A stretch of DNA of 64,000 nt, taken from Piscicola geometra (Eukaryota; Annelida; Clitellata; Hirudinida; Piscicolidae). Each line of letters starts with the position of its first letter. Within the stretch, counting starts at the first letter, position 1. The DNA lies in the NCBI GenBank assembly GCA_943735955.1, contig OX030957.1, positions 1,842,001 to 1,906,000 on the forward strand. Reading direction: 5' to 3'. The translations under genes and the position numbers were made by a program. The notes beneath the pieces were generated by a model, which saw nothing but the letters and a program-made list of their open reading frames with translations, was not told the DNA's origin and ran no database searches. This document shows positions 51,801 through 64,000 of this stretch, piece after piece.

Positions 51801-54800
51801 AAAAGAAGTTCCGCTCAACAACATAGCACTTGTCCATCGCATAAAACAGGGACTGTCTGGCATTTTAAAAGCAACAGCGAACCATCGGCAATGGACAGTG
51901 ATAAATGCAGGTTAAAGCTGATGCAAAAATGGACAGGAAACTGTTAATCCGTTTAAATGTTATAAACGAAGTTAACATTTGCCTTAACGAAATAACTTTT
52001 GAATAAACATTGGAATTCATTAATAGACTAATTAAATTACGATAATCAGTCTGTTAGTTAGTTAGTTCATTCTAAAAAATTTTAAACTTTGGAAAACTTT
52101 TTTGTCAATTATTTTGATCGAAACGAATCACCATAGATTTTGTATTTTTTTAATTACTAAAGTTCTTTTAAATTTTAGTTTTCTTTTACATTAGTTGTAA
52201 ATTTATTGTTAAAAAGTTAACTGAATAAAAGCTTTAAATATTTGATAAATAGCACACAGAGAAAGATAGATGCAGAACGAGTTTGCAGTGCAAGATGTTT
52301 TATGCTGTTAGACAGCATGGACGTGAGAATGCATATAAGAAATTAATCTTTTAGACTCTTAAACGGTAAAGAAGGATAATTCGTTGTGATAATGCTTGAT
52401 TTTCTAGTCTTGAGACCTGTTTAATTGAACTGTATAAAAACATCAATACACATTTAATTTAGTTCCATACTATGGGTTATAATTAATTAAAAAGTTTATT
52501 TTATTAATCGTTTAGTGCTTATGAATACTGAACACCAAGGTATAAAAAACCATTTTATAGATATAAAGCAATTTCTTCTACTTCAATGCTTCTAGCTGCT
52601 GTCTTGTGCTGGAATGCTATTAAACGCCATTTAACTTAGAGCTTGTGGGTATTAACACTTTTTAGTAGACCTTAAAGTTCGGTAAAAGCATCGTCACCGC
52701 TAGATAACTAGAAACGTAAATTCAGTTTTATAATCGCAAAGAATCTAAGTAAGTGTGTAAAAGTTTATATTTTCTTTGCGAAAATCTCTAAGACAATGTC
52801 AAAATGACATGAAAATCGTGATGTACAAAAGAAAAAATCACACTTGAGAAGACGACTTGAATACCTATCTAAACGCGCATCTTAGCTGACTTGGAGCTAT
52901 AGTAGAGTCTAATCTACGTCATCTAAATGCATTCGGAATATGTCCTCGTAAATATTAGGCGCTTCCGTAATTCTGTGCCAGAATTGATGAATTTGAGAAG
53001 AATTGATTTTTGTAAGATGCATCGGTAGGAATTAAATTTTTTTCAACAAGACTTTTTACACAATTTTTATATTATCGTGTATGAATCATTTAAACCTTTT
53101 TCGGCTAAAAGTATTTTAAAGTAAGAATCTGAAAACTTTGAAATTCCATTAAACCAAACTTTGCAAAAATAAGAAAAAAATTAAATGATGTTTTAAAAAA
53201 ATGGGAACGTTAACTAGAATTGAAACAGGATGGGTTTTTCATAATACCATGCTCCATATTGGAGCAAGCATTCAATGATGATGATTAGTAGACAAATCAA
53301 AAATAATATTTAAATGGGAATATCAATTAAGTTCAACAAATATTTACTGCAGATAAGAACTTCTTGTTACACTTTTGGGAAAACATCATCGCATAAAACG
53401 CGTACGAAAAAACTGTACACAAATTTTATAATCAACATTCAATCAAACTATTATTTAATCTCACCACATACTGTCATAATTTTGCAATTTTTCTTAGAAA
53501 ACCACTGCAAATCTTTTCACAAAATTGTTCATCAGCTCACTCACCATCCATTCTTCCACCTAGCGACCTGAAGCAATTAGATAAAACCCATAGACTTGCA
53601 CTTATCTTTTGTGCCTTTGCTTCTCTAGACCCTTCATATTTCAAACCTTATTTTCTCGTTCACACTTTTATCAGCTTCTTTCAATGTTCTATTTTCTTCT
53701 GAATTATGGTTTTCTACAACTCTCAATTATATAGTTCCTATGTTTTATTGCTCCTAAATTATTTTTATATTTATATGTTTTTACATATTTAATGTGAAGT
53801 CACATAAAAAGCACGTGAGTTATGCTGTTGCTAGCATATTAAAATGTCCCTTTCTTTGTATAAACTATCATTATCATCATTTAAATAAAATTTTGAGTAG
53901 CATGCTAATCCTCATAATAGAAATGAAGTCAAAAGCTTTTTTTTCTGCAGTTCGATGAAATGGCTTTCTGTTAACTGCAAATGATTTTAACTAGCCAACT
54001 TCATGCGATGGCTGCCCTAGAACGATACACAACGAGATTTATTGTTTATCTGACATCTTTGGTCTGCCAGAACGTTGCCTGAAAAACATCTTGAAGATCC
54101 GCAGTCCAGTTAAGCTTTCACAAACGCTGGAAAGGGATGAGCATAACCATTGAAAGCCAGCATCCAGTTCAACGAGGCATATTCTCACATGGATCCCTCA
54201 AAGATGACAAAGAAGGATGTCTAAAAACACCTGGCACAGGGAATTGGAGACCAACATAAAACAGATTTAAAAAATCGTTAAAGCAGCCGAAAGATTTCAC
54301 CCAAGACCAGCACGCCTGGTGGAACCTCATTGGCAGCATCTGTCTCAAATCGAAAAAAGGCAAAAGTAAGTAAATAATCAAATTAATTGTTAGTTTTTTT
54401 CAAGATTATTGAATAACGGTGAACGGGTAGCTGAGTCGGCAACGACTCTCGGCTTGACCAATAATGAAAGGTCCTAGGTTCAAGTGCAACCAATGCCCTA
54501 GTAACCCAAAGGCGCAAATGAAAATATGCAGCCTAAGTGGTCTGGAAGCCCGTTCGGGTTATACGCCACTAAAATAATGCTCGTCATTATTATTATATTA
54601 TTAACAATGCATATATGATTTATAATTAAAATATTTGAAATTTAATAAACAATGAAATGTTTTTCATTCATATTTTGGTCTACATTTCACTCAAAGGAAA
54701 CCGCAATATGTGATATACGTGCAGACTGCAGTACTAATAGAAGAATAGAGTCCTTAATCAAGGCCTTGAAGCATTCATCAAGCTGCCAAATTAAAAATAG

Positions 54801-57800
54801 TTTGAAATGTAAACTACTTTAGGGAATTATTGGCAAAGGGTTATCAAAATTTAATGTAATTTTTATTGGTCTATATTATTCACAGCCTGACAGACATGTT
54901 ACAATGGTTTTGAGAACCATGTTTCTTATGAACCTGAGATACCACTTGACACGAAGTACACATCTCTCAATACATACGTCGCAAACACTGCATCATATAC
55001 ACTAGGTATATAATAGTTCATGGTTGCTTGTCAGGGAGTCGAACAGGAAACCTTTGAGTCACAAGTCCGACGTCTACCATCTAAGCCATCCCCGCTTGAG
55101 TGCCAATATTCATAGAAGTGAACGATTCACATCCATAGAGGCACATGAAAATCCGTAAAAATGTGTTACAATTAGGACGCTGTTTTCTGAAACTGTGCGA
55201 AGCCATGCGTGTATTTCAAAGTATGTAATGAGAAGGATAATAAAATATTTTTATTTGAAAAAATGTTTCTATTCTAAGTGCTTCACTATGAAATATTTGA
55301 GGCATCCAACCATACTTTTCCATTCAACGTTTTTTTCAAGTCCATCAGTGAGCAGACATAGATTCTCTCTTGGAGCCTTACATCAAGTTGCTAACCTTTT
55401 GAATTTGAGCTTTCCCCTTTGACCCGCAAGCAAGCCACTCGATGTTTTTGTTTAAGCGATGCTTATTTAAATTTTCAATCTAAGAAAAAAAAAGGTTTCA
55501 AAAAGTTTTATACCTTGTTTTTAAAATCCGACTAATTACTAAAAAAACGATTCTGAGAAATTATTTAGTTTTCAATTTTCGTGATAGATATACTTTTAAA
55601 AAAAAGTTAATGCGATTTAGTCAGTAAAAACGTGTGTTAATTATTTTGTTTTTTTTAATAAAAAATATAACTAAATCCTAATATTTGTTTTTTTGAATAT
55701 TATAGAATGCTATTGAAAATTATAATTAAAAAAATAAGAAATTGCGAAACGTGCACATTATTGTGTAGACGAAGTGAAATGTTTTGATTATAAAGACATA
55801 GCCACTCATCCATCTGGGCCTATCCTTCTGCACTTTGAACGATCGAACAAACAACAAAAGAATATCAAAAGTATGAGTGATCACAATATTAAGCAGAATT
55901 GAAAAAACTATTTTTAGAGTTTTCAATGATCGATTTATTCAAATATAATAAGTGAAACTGAAAAACTTTCGTACTAAAAAAACTATAACAAATATGGCAA
56001 GAATATTTTTATTTGGCTATGTAATCCTAATTTTGAAAAATGTTACAAATTTCAAATAATAATATTCTAATAAACATGGGCATGTAATTTTCAGGCAATC
56101 GATGAAGTATTTTGTAAAACAAAAAAAATTATTTTTTTAATTATTATCTTTGATTTTTCATCTACTTGCCTAGATAAATCCTTGCATGATCAAGCTCTTC
56201 GAAGCGAAACTTTTGTCGTCTAATTTTTTAGTTTCTGCTTCTATCTTTTCCATTTTTTCAATTCTCACAAATAAAAAAATATTACAAAAAATTTAACAAA
56301 ATAAGTTAATGTAGATTAAGTTTGATGTTTTTCTATAAAAAATAAAAAATAAATAGTTTATCACTTAGAGGGAAACTGCGAAGAAATATCGAGAGTTTAA
56401 GAAAATCAACAACCGGACGTTAAGGAGTGATGATTATTTTGAAGCAACGCGAAAAATCGATTTTCAAGCTAATTCTTTTTTTGCGGCAAAAGTTACATAA
56501 TATGATTTAAAAAAAGTAGTTTTTGGTTTAAGTTTTTAATCTAAAAGCATGCATTATTGAGTGGAACGCAGAGGTATGCAAACATACCCACAATGTGACG
56601 CAGTGTTGGAATGCAGAACAACATTGAGTATTTTTATAAACTTTGAATTTAGATTAATTGTTTTTTATTTATTTGTTAAATTGACAAATATTTTCCTAAT
56701 TTGAATATCCACTTTTCAGCTTTTTTGTATATCTAACTGAATTGTTAGAGTATTTATGATAACTAACTACTGTATGTTCATAAAATATGTTTCTACATTT
56801 TGAGCCGTTTGAATTATTTTAAAGTTTATAAGACTTTAAAATCTATTATAATTGATGTTTTCTATATTCAAAAGTTTTTTTCAGTATTATGTATTTATAA
56901 ACTTTTTAATAAGTTGATCATTTAAATCAAAAATCTAATTAAATAGTTTTATTTAAATTAAATAAATAAATGTTCAAATATACTTACTACACTTTAAGCT
57001 ATGCAACCTCCAAGTAGTTGATGCGTTCAATAAAATGAATTCTTGCAATTACAAGAATTTACATAAATTTAATTGTTGCCTTCATTCCCGTCATTCAGAT
57101 ATTTCCATTTAATTTCTTCCAGTTTCTTTTCTTCACGTTCACGCCTTCAGCATGTTCGTCAGGCTTGCAAAATATATAGCGGATTCTTTTTTTCTTCCGA
57201 ATAATTTTCCAAAGTATGTTTACTTTATTCACACGTAAAGAACTAGCATCACTGTGAACGAGTCCGGTACCAACGCTTTTGTCACGTGCAGCAGCATTAA
57301 TAATACATCCTTCATCAACATTTTCATTCCAAAGTTTCGAATAAAACTGCATTATTTTATTTTTTCTTAAAATTATTGTTTTATAGTCACTGATGTTAGT
57401 GTATTTTCGTATTTTCTATTAATTTATCTTAACACTCTAAAATGCATTTACATTTTTAGTTTTTTGTTAATTCATTTCCGTTTTCATATAAAATTTAATA
57501 CTTCATAATTTACTATTTTTGGACAATCTTTTAAAAGTATCGTCACAGTGACATAGATTTAAACCTTTTTTTTAGATAAAAAATAAATTGAAACAGGAAA
57601 ATATTTTTTAGAATAAATAAAAAATTTTCAATGTATTTTTAATTAAATTTTAAAAGCGTATTAGAATGAATTCAATTATTTTTTTTGTTTTTATATTAAA
57701 AAACTATTTAAAATAAATATTCACTCGACACTTTGAAAACATTATGAAACAAAAATGACACAACTTCAATATTTTTTTCAAGAACGTTAAATTGAAAATT

Positions 57801-60800
57801 TTAATTATGAATTCTCATGGAAAAATAAATATTTTAATTTCTATTCTCCCTAAAGTATTGTCCACTTAACTGTACAAAAGTCAAAAACGTCGAAATTAGA
57901 ATTCAAATTTTAGTTTTCAAATTTATTCAAAACTCAAATTTGATTTAGATAATTTTTTCTACGTTCACTTCAAAAGCCTTTGATGGTCAGAAGCGTCAGA
58001 ATTTTCATTTTGAGTTTTAAATTTAATTTTACAATTTCATTTTCAATTTTAATGCTATAGTTTTTTTAATATATATAAATTGCACTGAACTTAGTTTTAA
58101 AAAGACAAAAATGGTGTCGAATATATGTCGCAATGCAATTTAACAGTTTTCTAATATAAAAAAATTTATTGAACTTTTACGATTCGATAGACACCTATCA
58201 CTATGTTTGCATGCATCTATTATTCAGACTAACAAAAATTATTTTTGTTACTTTACTTCTTCAAATGAAAGAAAGCAATTATGCATTCAATTTCAAAGTT
58301 ATGAAAATTTAATCTATTTTCAAAGCAAACAAATGAATTTCAAATTAATTCTCTAAAAATATTTTTTTAAACGAGTATTAAAATTTTTTTTTAGATAACA
58401 AAAACTTAAACGCTTATAAAATAGTTTATATAATTTCGATGGTTCCCATTAGCGGTGACCACAGCAAATGATATTTTTCTATAATCTTATTTTTCTGCAT
58501 CTACCCCAGTCTGCTCCCACTTGTTTCTTATTTTCCTTTACCGCATCTTTTTTTATTTATCTTTTTTGCTTTTTCTGGTGGATCCATCTTCAGCATTCTT
58601 TACTTTTCCTTCTTGGCTGGTTATACTTCCTTTGTAAACTTTTTTATTACCACGGTAGAAAATAAAAAAGCTCAAAGTTGATCCCTGATGAACTCCCAAA
58701 TTTAACTATGAACCAGTCTGTTGTACCCAAAGCACTCTCTTCATGCATAATCTCATTCACTTTGAAATACTTTCTTCTAAGCTCTCACACTTCTTAAATA
58801 AAAATGTGTTAAAAACCTGCAAAGTGTTTTTTGATAGTCTCATAACGGGAAGAAACTAAAAAAACTATCTTTGATCCAATTTAAATTTTTTATCTTATTG
58901 TTTCAAAAACTAAAAATTGCCATTTGATACTATAGTTATGTGTATTTTTTATGTTTTATCTCAATTGTTAAAATAAAATAAATTCATCTTTTTCACACCC
59001 TATACTTATCTTAAACCTTCACTCGAGCATCATTACCAAATTATTTACTTTTTTATTAGATTCAAATAATTTTTATTATATCTTTTCTTTATCATCATTG
59101 TCTCTCTACTTAACGACGAATTAGTGTGACGTGAGTAATAGAAGGCGTGTGAAACGTCTTGACACAATCACTTTATTGCCTCCATCTTGCTCATATAAAA
59201 ATCTGCGCCGTCATTACTTCTCGTAGTTGTGATAATAATAATTATTATTACTTTCAATTGATTATTCTGCTTAGGATTAGTAATAAACATAAAGTTTTCT
59301 TTAAAATATAGTTTTAAAATAATGTACAATATTATATTGTTTTCAAATTAAATTGATTTTTAAATCCATCAATATAAAACTTTATTTGGTTTCATATAAC
59401 AAAGTATAGCGTGATAAATAAATTTGATCACATCAAGTATTGAATACAGTAGTAACCAATACAAATACCGAAAAAATAGCAAAGGTTATGTGATATAAAA
59501 TAAGTATACAATTTTATTTGGTTTTCTATGAACAATTATAGCATGATAAACAACTCTTCAAGTAGTTGCTAATGCAGTTACAGACAAGTGCAAAGTTATG
59601 TTGGCCTCAACCCAAAAAAAACCTCTAGTGTTCATTCCAGAAGAGGACAACTAACGAGTGTACTATTTCATTTGTCGTTAGAGCTTCTTCTGTGGAATTG
59701 CCCGCCTCAATCGAAACTTCTATCACCCTGTATTGCTTTTATCGATGCAATAAAACCATCAATTCAAAGGAAAAACTAGTCAACGTTTTTGTTTTTTTTT
59801 TAATCCTATTCTTATTCTTATAGAACGCTATGTATGATTTGTCCGTTTGCATTACTTGGCTCTTTGTTTAATTTTGAATTTACTTTTTAAAGGCTTTTTG
59901 TCTACACGATCTTTTTAAACAAAAGTTTATATATATATATATATACGTATATATATATATATATACGTATATGCCTGCATTGCAATTTATAATTTACTTT
60001 TCCATTATGTGCTTGTGAGTGTGTGGATTAATTTATATTGATGTGTTCATATGTTTTTACCGCCCATAAAGGAAAAATAAAGTACAGCAGCTCTTAGTTA
60101 GTTGAACATCTCAATAAATACGAAGACTTTAAATAGCGATAACTTTGAAACTTGAAAATAGAATGACACACGTACCGAGTGATCATTTTTTAGAGTTTCT
60201 TTAGAGCTTTTTTTTGTATCAATCACTGCATTCTGAAAACATTCGTTTCTGAAAAGGAATGAACCATTTAACTTCGAGATTCCTTTTCTTTTGGTTTTTT
60301 CAATGTTTTTCTGATTTTCTTGATTCTTATTTTGGTCCTTGCCCTCTTTTCTTGCTTCGCCCGCGTGATGAAATGTTAGCTCACCAGTCAGATGATCGAC
60401 TCCAAACAAACAGCAGTCCATGTCTGTGCAAAAATTTGTTTTAGGTTATTTAAATACAAAGTTAATATACATTTATTTTATATAATTATATTAAATATTT
60501 ATAAACAAGTGGAAAAATAATTTACAACTTAGTGTAATCGGTTTTAAGCTATTGAATTGTTAGAAGCTTTAAAAGACTTAGATTTCCATCAAGAATGTGA
60601 CTGAACGTTTAAGACTCGCTTAACTGGGATGAAACTGTTTATAATATTGAAACCATTTGTTAAAATTACTTTTAAACTTCGTCATTAATTTGTTGTACTT
60701 CTTTTGCTTAATATAATTGAAATGAAATATTTGTATTAGAATTTGTTAGTCTAATCAATTATTCAAAATTTATTATTTAGTAGCCTATGCCCTTTTCGCT

Positions 60801-62602
60801 TAATCCCATTTCTACATTCTTTTTTGCATTTTAGTGTATTGCATAATTAATTTTTTTAATGCAATAAAACAATAAATTTCTAACTATTTATTTTTTCGGC
60901 TCTACTCGAAGTGCCTGGTTACGCGTTTTGAATGTAAAATATTCAAAAAAACTAAACAATCATTTTTCCACAATAAAAACTAACTTAATACATCAAAGTA
61001 TTACGATCCAACTAAACGCTACTAATAAATGACAACAATGCACCACATTTAAAATACAACAAACAGCTCTAACCCCATTGACCGTCCTCTCCGGTTTCTC
61101 CCACCACATGAGATGATTTAGCAGAATGAGCAGACTCGTCTTCATGGAGACCTTCAACCGAGGGAGTGTTCAAGCTCCTTCCAAAACTTTTTATTTCGTT
61201 TTTATTATTCCTATCTTTCAAACTAACCATCTTATTCTTGTTATTAAATTCATTATCATTTCCTTCCTCGTTGTAGGCTGTTTGTTTTTCAATAGAATTG
61301 AAGCCTTCAGAAGCAATCGGCTTGCAGTCGAGAAGTGAATAAAAAACTTTTGAGTTATTGGGATCTGCGTCTTCATCCAGCGCCAACACCCATCCCACTG
61401 TCTTTCCACCATCGGAGTCGTCTGGATCTTTAGTCTTTATGTCATTTATACCTGATTTATTCGTGTTGTTCAAATGTGAAGTTTTATTTTTATTTTCCAA
61501 GTTTTTATAAAGCCTGAATATGACTTCGGAAGGTGGGTAGATGAAGGTGGGACTGTGGTCGTTAACATCTTCAATCCTCACCAGGACCGTGGAACTCGCT
61601 TTGTCTTTATTATAGAGCAATGTATCATCTGCGCTCTCGACAGCTTCCACACTAAAAACGTACATATCAGTCTTCTCCTTGTCGAGTGAGAAATTTAGAA
61701 TTATGTCTCCCGTAGTGGAGTCTATAGAAAACATGTTGTGATCCGTGCTGATGGCGCTGTGAGTTGAAGGATTCGGGAAAGATGAATGGTTGTTTGAGGG
61801 CTGGTGCGATTTGTGAAGAGTGGTTTGTTGAGGGTAATTCTGGCTGAGAGTGTCCAGAGAAGAAGTGAATTTTTGAATGCGATAATCGATGATGTTGAAT
61901 GGAAACTCGTCTGCGTCGATGGCCAACACCGATCCGATGGTCGTGCCTGGAGGGGTGGATTCTAAAATCGTGAAAATATACTTCGGTTTGTCGAACAAAG
62001 GTTTATGATCGTTCTCATCTTTCACTGCCACGTCGACTATTACGCTGGCAGAGTGCTGTTTATCTTTGCCGTTATCTCTGGCTACAATCTCAATGCTGAA
62101 GCTTGTTATTTCTTCCCTGTCAAATCGCATGTTAGCTTGAAGAATTCCAAGATTTTTATTGATACTGAAAGCGTTTTTGAAAGGATTTGAAGCTAATAAA
62201 GAAAATCCTTTTTTTTTGTCATTAGGAGGTGGAGATTTGAAAGTTATTGAAGATGTTGGTGAAAAAGGTTGTGTAGGCGGTGCGAAGGAGGTTTGAGAAT
62301 TTAAGGTGGATTCGAGTTGGAAAGCGTAATGAATCTGCCGTGGAGAAACATCTCTTGTGTAATTGAAGAGAACATTAGCTATAAAATAAGAGATTTTGGC
62401 GTTATCTCCAAAATCCGCGTCAGTAGCTGAAATGGTCAACAGCTTCGAAGGAACAGGGTTGTTTTCAAAAACTTCAGTGAAATAGCGAGCCTTCGAGAAG
62501 ATAGGAGAGTTGTCGTTATCGTCGAGGACGTTTACTGTGACCACCTTGTTGCTCCTTCTTTCGGGTGTTCCACCATCCACGCATGCTATCTCTAAAGAAT
62601 AC
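48830..62602 (-). CDS. Protocadherin, 3' part: cadherin repeats, transmembrane helix and cytoplasmic tail
   Basis: Three minus-strand exons, 62602-61074, 60423-60176 and 51307-48830, join in phase to 1417 residues plus stop. The first begins mid-repeat (YSLEIACVDGGTPERRSNK) and contains the calcium-binding linkers DDNDNSP, DENDHKP and DVNDHSP, with DADFGDNAKISY, DREEITSF and LDKEKTD strands. The second carries FGVDHLTGELTF. The third completes the last repeat (GFTLTIKASDNGIPTLS), then has a membrane-proximal Pro/Phe segment, a transmembrane helix (VVFLVTTVVMVLLVLVVVCS), a basic stop-transfer KRKKRTR, and a tail of about 690 residues rich in Asn, Gln and Ser. Such proteins mediate calcium-dependent homophilic adhesion, mostly in nervous tissue. 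The N-terminal repeats and signal peptide lie beyond 62602, possibly outside the window. Long low-complexity inserts interrupt the repeats. Confidence 0.88.
51308..53985. other. Left part of the 8.9-kb protocadherin intron
   Basis: AT-rich intronic DNA between the tail exon and the preceding cadherin exon. I see no coding exon or RNA gene here. Short open frames such as 51681-51863 and 53314-53571 have no family features. Confidence 0.4.
53986..54372 (+). mobile_element. Decayed LINE reverse-transcriptase C-terminus
   Basis: Plus-strand fragments in shifting frames match the end of a non-LTR retrotransposon ORF2: HILTWIPQR (stop) QRRMSKNTWHRELETNIKQI, then in another frame FTQDQHAWWNLIGSICLKSK before a stop at about 54372. 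The order LTW.P..., RRRGRPKNTWRRELE, DR.AW..L is characteristic. Several stops and frameshifts show it is a relic. It is a different LINE lineage from the element at 33.4-34.3 kb, judged by these C-terminal motifs, and lies inside the protocadherin intron. Confidence 0.55.
54421..54605 (+). mobile_element. tRNA-derived SINE with (ATT)n tail
   Basis: The head carries a pol III A-box-like TAGCTGAGTCGGC (54428-54440) and a B-box-like GGTTCAAGTGC (54478-54488), about 50 bp apart, as in tRNA-derived SINEs. A unique body follows, ending CCCGTTCGGGTTATACGCC and an ATTATTATT tail at 54585-54602. The tail type matches that of the CR1/L2-like LINE at 33.4 kb. The tRNA cloverleaf itself does not fold well, so it is not a tRNA gene. 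Confidence 0.7.
54880..55097 (-). mobile_element. Second tRNA-derived SINE
   Basis: Read on the minus strand from 55097, GCGGGGATGGCTTAGATGGT contains an A box (TGGCTTAGATGG), and TGTTCGACTCC about 40 bp on is a near-consensus B box. The anticodon arm is poorly paired, so a functional tRNA is unlikely. The body continues toward lower coordinates; the 3' limit is uncertain (about 54880). Its body differs from the SINE at 54421, so it belongs to a different family. Confidence 0.6.
56170..57352 (-). CDS. Possible nested coding exons in the protocadherin intron, unknown protein
   Basis: Two minus-strand stretches look coding. The first starts at ATG 57352 (MQFYSKLWNENVDEGCIINA, then ARDKSVGTGLVHSDASSLRV) and stays open to 57095. 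Near 57130 a different frame reads REREEKKLEEIKWKYLNDGN and stops at about 57073, so splicing or a frameshift must intervene. The second, 56263-56170, follows a possible acceptor (...tttgtgag) and reads IEKMEKIEAETKKLDDKSFA then SKSLIMQGFI and TAG, a coiled-coil-like C-terminus. They could be exons of one small nested gene or decayed copies. I do not recognise a family and cannot join them with certainty. Confidence 0.3.
57353..60175. other. Right part of the protocadherin intron
   Basis: AT-rich DNA with no supported gene. A plus-strand frame at 59588-59779 is more GC-rich than its surroundings but has no motif and may be part of an unrecognised repeat. Confidence 0.4.
59929..59972. repeat. 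(TA)n microsatellite with two ACGT interruptions
   Basis: Alternating TA tract interrupted twice by TACGTA, giving two near-identical half-tracts. It lies about 200 bp from the second cadherin exon within the intron. Confidence 0.9.
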
Positions 62603-63008
62603 CTGAAAATTGAAATGTTTTTATCACTCCAATTTCTAGTTATAAAACGCAGCATGTTGAAATGGGTAATTTCAGTTTTAGGAGATTTTGAATGTTTTCC
62701 TGAAATACGTTGGTCTGCAATTTATCTTTTTTAAACAGTATTCATGGAAACCAGTTATATAAGTTCATCTTTTATACTTCGGATGATAAATCTATTTTTA
62801 AAATGGTTTTATTTTCAAAAGTATTTAATTTAAAACTAAATTTCCAATCTGTCTTAAGTTTTAGTTTTTTTCAATGTTTTAGAATTTGTTAGAGTAGTTT
62901 AATTTTTTTTTAATTGATAATAAATGGGAAAAGCATATTTTTAAATTCTTCATCTGGTATAAATTAGCCTAGTAATGTTGGACGGCTAACGTGAGTTTGC
63001 AACAATAA
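62603..63008. other. Protocadherin intron left of the gap, no gene seen
   Basis: AT-rich sequence upstream of the first visible cadherin exon. No further cadherin motif is readable on the minus strand before the gap. Confidence 0.4.
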
Positions 63009-63208
63009 NNNNNNNNNNNNNNNNNNNNNNNNNNNNNNNNNNNNNNNNNNNNNNNNNNNNNNNNNNNNNNNNNNNNNNNNNNNNNNNNNNNNNNNNNNNN
63101 NNNNNNNNNNNNNNNNNNNNNNNNNNNNNNNNNNNNNNNNNNNNNNNNNNNNNNNNNNNNNNNNNNNNNNNNNNNNNNNNNNNNNNNNNNNNNNNNNNNN
63201 NNNNNNNN
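63009..63208. other. Assembly gap (200 N)
   Basis: A run of exactly 200 N. The ten bases GCAACAATAA occur immediately on both sides (62999-63008 and 63209-63218), which suggests that the two contig ends overlap and the gap may be artificial. Confidence 0.99.
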
Positions 63209-63753
63209 GCAACAATAACTCTCGTGCGATGAAGTTTCAAGGTATTAAAAAATAATAAATGGTTTAACTTCAAGATGAATATACTAAACATTGTAAAAAA
63301 TCAAAATCCTCAGACATTTAAAAAGAAATATTTTTCAAATGTTTACAACATTTTTTATTTTAAAAATGTATTATTGGCTGTCACAATTGACAGCATATAC
63401 ATTCCAATTTTTAAATAGATGACCAAAAAATTATGTTCTAAATAAAAATAATTTTTCGCAAAAAATTATGGTGTTTCAAAATTAAATATATGCGAAGATT
63501 TTTTATGGTATTTATTTTTCCAAATATAACGATTATAAACAAGTTTAAAAAATCATTTTTTTTAATTTTCACAATTTTTTAAGCGGGTTGCATTCTCAAA
63601 TGGGTAGGAAGATGAACGGCATAAAAAATATAAAATCTAAAAAACATTATTATATTAGGAATTTATTCTATTATACAAAAATATTAATGAATTTTGTAAT
63701 ATGAAATATAAAACAATATTTTAAATTCATTGTTTTTTTTAAATTTGAAAAAG

Positions 63754-63838
63754 ATGGATTTTGAAAGGTTGAAAAGTCTTCGAGCTTTTGATGTAGAGTT
63801 CTTTCCGTACGCAAAAACATCAAAACCTGTCATCATCG
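63754..63838 (+). CDS. Possible exon of an unknown gene
   Basis: Plus-strand frame MDFERLKSLRAFDVEFFPYA followed by KTSKPVII lies between a possible acceptor (ttgaaaaag) and a donor-like G|gtatga. Read without splicing, it stops at 63895-63897 after 47 codons. Composition is richer than the flanks, but there is no family match. It lies close to or within the protocadherin gene on the opposite strand. Confidence 0.25.
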
Positions 63839-64000
63839 GTATGAGAGTATTTATAACACGCTCTAAAAAAGATCTCAAATTCGCCAAACTAAAATAAATA
63901 TATAAAAAATGTATTCTTTCTTTATCGTTTTTAAAATTCATTATAAAAAACTTGTGAACTAAATAAATGCTTGTGCTTTGAGACTTGGTTAGGTAAAATA

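Noticed and set aside
55030..55097. tRNA gene on the minus strand
   Set aside because: A and B boxes are present, but the anticodon arm does not pair and the sequence continues into a non-tRNA body, so a SINE is more likely.

Overview
This is a 64 kb piece of an AT-rich, intron-rich animal genome. Genes are split into many short exons with GT-AG introns, most of them 50-800 bp, with a few of 4-9 kb. The gene set is bilaterian: a TRP cation channel, a beta-type octopamine receptor, PP1-beta, LRRIQ1, a C1GALT1/COSMC-type glycosyltransferase and a protocadherin. An invertebrate octopamine receptor, LINE and SINE debris and a 200-N scaffold gap point to a draft invertebrate assembly. My best guess is a lophotrochozoan such as an annelid or leech, but that is inference. 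No database search was possible. Exon borders were worked out by eye from reading frame, splice dinucleotides and phase agreement between neighbouring exons.

Layout. 0.7-2.2 kb (+): last two exons of a TRP channel. 5.2-12.2 kb (-): a complete three-exon beta-adrenergic-like octopamine receptor; its first intron holds a broken intronless copy of the Hsp70-interacting protein gene ST13/Hip. 12.2-20.4 kb: gene-free, AT-rich DNA. 20.4-20.8 kb: a probable MITE. 21.9-22.6 kb (+): a two-exon gene of unknown function. 24.0-26.6 kb (-): a complete eight-exon protein phosphatase 1 beta catalytic subunit gene, head to head (403 bp apart) with a 19-exon LRRIQ1-like gene at 27.0-33.0 kb (+). 33.4-34.3 kb (-): a degraded CR1/L2-like LINE. 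34.4-36.3 kb (-): a five-exon C1GALT1/COSMC-like gene whose last intron is made mostly of an 18-copy, 21-bp minisatellite and stays open in frame. 36.5-36.9 kb (+): an unrecognised coding segment. 39.3 kb (-): the last exon of an unidentified gene. 39.4-48.8 kb: AT-rich, no supported gene. 48.8-62.6 kb and beyond (-): the 3' part of a large protocadherin gene; its 8.9 kb intron holds a LINE remnant, two tRNA-derived SINEs and possible nested coding exons. 63.0-63.2 kb: assembly gap.

The genes do not form one pathway. Themes are neuronal signalling (octopamine receptor, TRP channel, protocadherin), ciliary biology (LRRIQ1, with an X-box-like site just upstream) and core eukaryotic enzymes (PP1-beta, mucin-type O-glycosylation). 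The most unusual observation is the minisatellite intron of the C1GALT1/COSMC-like gene: it is 405 nt long, divisible by three and free of stop codons, so its retention would insert a 135-residue segment of roughly 18 heptapeptide repeats into a Golgi/ER enzyme.
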